From contig SVUG01000002.1 of NCBI GenBank assembly GCA_015063385.1, forward strand, positions 144,898 through 184,141: DNA of 39,244 nucleotides. Direction: 5' to 3'. Shown piece by piece: positions 36,675 through 39,244 of this stretch. This stretch comes from Oscillospiraceae bacterium. Lineage in GTDB: Bacteria; Bacillota; Clostridia; Oscillospirales; CAG-272. The notes under the pieces are model-generated. The model saw only the letters and a list, made by a program, of their open reading frames with translations. It was not told the origin of the DNA and searched no databases. The position numbers and the translations under genes were made by a program. Each line of letters opens with the position of its first letter. The stretch's first letter is position 1.

Positions 36675-38111
36675 TTAAGCTTTTTTCCACGCCGCAGGAC
36701 TTAAGAGTACAAGCATTGGGAAAAGCTCAAGCCTGCCGGCAATCATATCGAATATTAAAACCAATTTTGAAAATACCGAAAAATCGGCAAAATTAGACAC
36801 AGGGCCAACACCCGCAAGACCGGGACCGACGTTATTAAGCGTAGCTGCTACTGCGGTGAAATTGGTGACAAGGTCGCGTCCGTCTATAGTAATGAGCAGA
36901 AGCGACAGCGCAAAGACGAGGATATAGCACGCAAGATAGGAGTTTACCGAGCGAATTACCTCGCCGTCGACCGCGCGCTTATCAATGGTGATTTTCTTGA
37001 CCTGCTTCGGATGCACGAGAGTGTTGATTTCTCTGGCAAATCCCTTAAAGGCTATAACAAGCCTCGAAACCTTCATACCGCCGCCCGTGCTTCCCGCACA
37101 AGCGCCTATAAACATCACAAGCACGAGAACGGTCTTTGCAAGAGAGGGCCAAAGGTCAAAGTTCGCCGTGGTAAATCCCGTTGTTGAAATCAAAGAGGCA
37201 ACATTAAATGCCGCGTGGCGAAGTGCCTCGCCCACCGTGCCGTAGACGCCGTAAATATTAAATGCTACTATTCCGATTGATACCGCCACGACAAGCAGAA
37301 AGGTGCGAACCTCATTGTTAAAGGCTTCACGGAATTTTAAGCGCAACGCAAGATAATATGAATTGAAGTTTATGGAGAATACAAGCATAAATACAGTGAC
37401 TATTATCTGTTGCACTGCCGAAAAGGAAGAAAAACTGTCATTCCTAATTCCAAATCCGCCCGTACCAGCAGTTGAAAACGCAGTGTTTATCGCATCAAAT
37501 GCACTCATTCCCGAAAATAGAAGAATGATAAACTGTAAAACCGTGAGAGCAAAATAAATAGAATACAGAATAAGCGCTGTGTGCTTGACCTTGGGAACGA
37601 GCTTTGAAACCTCGGGACCGGGGGACTCCGCACGCATGATATGCATATTTTGTCCTCCGCCAAGAGGCAGGAACGCCATAATAAATACCAGCACGCCCAT
37701 ACCGCCTACCCAGTGGGTAAAGCTGCGCCACATAAGTATACATTTCGGTAAATCCTCAACCGTCCTGAAGATGCTCGCGCCCGTCGTGGTGAAGCCTGAC
37801 GAGGTTTCAAACAACGCGTCAACGAAAGAGTCCGTCACACCTGTAAAAAGGAACGGCAGAGAGCCGAATATACTCATTACAATCCAAGAAAGCGCAACTA
37901 TGACGAAGCCCTCCTTGGCGTATATGGTGCTTTTTTTAGGCTTTTTTAATACGAGCAGGCCGCCGAGAGCAAGACATATGAGCGCCGACCAAAGAAAGCC
38001 GAGTCCTGCACTCTCAAGATAAACGAGCGCTGTCAGCATCGGCACGACGAAGAATGCCGCCTCAAAAACGAGCAGCCAGCCGAGCGTATATTTAATCATT
38101 CTTAAATTCAT
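36675..38111 (-). CDS. trkH: Trk-type potassium uptake membrane subunit TrkH
   Basis: A 478-residue potassium channel-like subunit. The four pore-loop repeats are visible: TSSGFTTTGASIF (about 105-117), STAGTGGFGIRNDS, STTGFTTANFDLWPS and NNVGPGLAGVGP, each with the central glycine of the selectivity filter. About ten to twelve membrane helices surround them. It works with the cytoplasmic TrkA, encoded just upstream, to import K+. The ATG at 38111 is chosen because AGGGGGC lies 6-7 bases upstream, overlapping the trkA stop; in-frame sequence upstream of it overlaps the trkA stop and lacks a start signal. Spacing between trkA and trkH is 10 bases, a coupled pair. Confidence 0.94.
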   Translation of the reverse strand: MNLRMIKYTLGWLLVFEAAFFVVPMLTALVYLESAGLGFLWSALICLALGGLLVLKKPKKSTIYAKEGFVIVALSWIVMSIFGSLPFLFTGVTDSFVDALFETSSGFTTTGASIFRTVEDLPKCILMWRSFTHWVGGMGVLVFIMAFLPLGGGQNMHIMRAESPGPEVSKLVPKVKHTALILYSIYFALTVLQFIILLFSGMSAFDAINTAFSTAGTGGFGIRNDSFSSFSAVQQIIVTVFMLVFSINFNSYYLALRLKFREAFNNEVRTFLLVVAVSIGIVAFNIYGVYGTVGEALRHAAFNVASLISTTGFTTANFDLWPSLAKTVLVLVMFIGACAGSTGGGMKVSRLVIAFKGFAREINTLVHPKQVKKITIDKRAVDGEVIRSVNSYLACYILVFALSLLLITIDGRDLVTNFTAVAATLNNVGPGLAGVGPVSNFADFSVFSKLVLIFDMIAGRLELFPMLVLLSPAAWKKA

Positions 38112-38121
38112 ATAAAGCCCC

Positions 38122-39244
38122 CTAGGCAAGTATATCGGCGGCGTCGTTAAGGGTGATGCCCTTGGTGACTATAACGACCGAGTCGCCCGGCTCAATAACC
38201 GTATGACCGCGAGGAGATATTTGCGCTCTGCCGCGCTGCAGGGTTGCAATAAGAACGTCGGGCTTGAGCTTCAGCTCCATAAGCGGCTTACCTATTATAG
38301 GCGAGCCCTCGCAGACGGTAAACTCGGCAGCCTCCGCCTTGCCGTTTATGAGATTGTAAAGCGTTTCAATATTACTGCCCGAGGAGTTGTTCATAGCTCT
38401 GACGTAGCTGATTATGGTATCAGCGGTAATATTCTTCGGGTGGACTATCGAGTCAAGGTCGAGCTGGCTTGTGATGTTGTCGTATTCAATACGGTTTACC
38501 TTGGTGATTACCTTGCGGCTGCCCGAATTTTTTGCAAAAATGGAGAGAAGAATATTCTCCTCGTCAAGTCCCGTAAGCGCAACGAAGCTGGACACGGAGC
38601 CGATGCCCTCCTCGCGAAGAATGTCCTCGTCAGTGGGGTCGCCGTTAATGATAACCGCGTGCTCAAACTCCGAGGCAAGCTCGTGGCAACGCTCTCGGTT
38701 TTTCTCAATAATCTTTACCGAGATGCCCGAGCGTAAAAGTATGTCCGTAAGATAATACGCAATAGAGCCGCCGCCGACTATTATAGTATCCTTTATGGGC
38801 TGAATTTTATAGTCAATCTTTGAGAAGAAGTCCTTGGCACTGGCAGGAGATGCAATAATAGAAACGAGGTCGCGCTCGGCAAAAACGAAATTACCGTTTG
38901 CAATAAACGCGTCGTCATCTCTCTCAATGGTGCAGAAGGTGACGTCGGTCTTGAACTTCATCGCAACCTCCTTGACAGACATGCCGTGCAGACGGTTGCC
39001 GTCGGGAATCTTAAAGGTCAGAAGCTCAACTCTGCCCTTTGCAAAGGTTTCAATCTTCATAGCAGATGGGAAGTTGAGAATTCTCGCAATCTCTCTCGCC
39101 GCCGCGAGCTCGGGATTGATAACCATGGAAAGACCAAGCTCACCCTTGAAATATGGAGCGTCTATATTGTAATCGGGATTTTTGAGTCTTGCGATTGTGC
39201 GGCAGTTCGCCGACTTTTTAGCCACGAGGCAGCAAAGCAGATTT
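38122..39244 (-). CDS. trkA: Trk potassium uptake regulator TrkA (5' end outside window)
   Basis: The gene runs off the right edge; the same frame stays open to position 39244, so the visible GTG at 39225 is not the real start. What is seen is the end of the first RCK-N domain (LLCCLVAKKS...TIARLKNPDY), the first RCK-C domain (VELLTFKIPDGNRLHGMSVKEVA), then the second RCK-N (DTIIVGGGSIAYYLTDIL with NGDPTDEDIL) and second RCK-C (GSPIIGKPLMELKLKPDVLIATLQRG). TrkA binds NAD(H) or ATP and gates TrkH. The glycine-rich loop of the second Rossmann domain is GGGSIA, with Ala where Gly is usual. Missing are roughly the first 85-90 residues. It is cotranscribed with trkH. Confidence 0.94.
   Translation of the reverse strand, partial: NLLCCLVAKKSANCRTIARLKNPDYNIDAPYFKGELGLSMVINPELAAAREIARILNFPSAMKIETFAKGRVELLTFKIPDGNRLHGMSVKEVAMKFKTDVTFCTIERDDDAFIANGNFVFAERDLVSIIASPASAKDFFSKIDYKIQPIKDTIIVGGGSIAYYLTDILLRSGISVKIIEKNRERCHELASEFEHAVIINGDPTDEDILREEGIGSVSSFVALTGLDEENILLSIFAKNSGSRKVITKVNRIEYDNITSQLDLDSIVHPKNITADTIISYVRAMNNSSGSNIETLYNLINGKAEAAEFTVCEGSPIIGKPLMELKLKPDVLIATLQRGRAQISPRGHTVIEPGDSVVIVTKGITLNDAADILA

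Overview
The window looks like a chromosomal piece of a Gram-positive, probably anaerobic member of Bacillota class Clostridia (inference). The clues are lipobox lipoproteins, a Clostridia-style rimP-nusA-rnpM-ylxQ-infB operon, a lysine riboswitch with an intrinsic terminator, TTGACA/TATAAT promoters with 17-base spacers, AGGAGG-type ribosome binding sites, and a surface protein ending in repeated CxxC modules. There is no plasmid, prophage or CRISPR signature. Most genes are on the minus strand.

1-7.8 kb: a minus-strand promoter with a structured leader runs out of the left edge. Next come a ZIP metal transporter and a very large beta-helix-type surface protein (about 2,170 residues if intact) that is split by a one-base deletion near 4567. 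7.9-13.1 kb: the translation/transcription operon rimP-nusA-rnpM-ylxQ-infB, with its own promoter and terminator.

13.1-23.6 kb is the least explained and most interesting part. It is a tightly packed minus-strand cluster: a MutS-family ATPase without mismatch-recognition domains, a two-CBS protein, a 2,139-residue membrane-linked coiled-coil protein, a 525-residue companion and a 78-residue basic protein. The first three genes overlap by 4 and 20 bases. The giant protein and the companion share a repeated module that I do not recognise from any named family. The companion's TGA stop is followed in frame by 44 sense codons encoding a transmembrane helix, and the ribosome binding site of the next gene lies at the end of that extension.

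23.9-28.8 kb: a flavodoxin-fold iron-sulfur flavoprotein, an orphan solute-binding lipoprotein with a calcium-loop motif, and a lysine-riboswitch-controlled NhaC-family transporter carrying an unusual N-terminal eight-cysteine segment. 28.9-29.5 kb: tRNA-Gln(CTG) followed by duplicated, structured sequence with remnants of the tRNA 3' end. 29.5-34.2 kb: a large lipoprotein divergent from a DtxR/MntR-type regulator, a CofE-family ligase and a small lipoprotein. 34.3-39.2 kb: a SLOG-fold protein divergent from a ribbon-helix-helix regulator, a Nudix hydrolase with an EamA transporter, and the TrkH-TrkA potassium uptake pair (trkA runs off the right edge).
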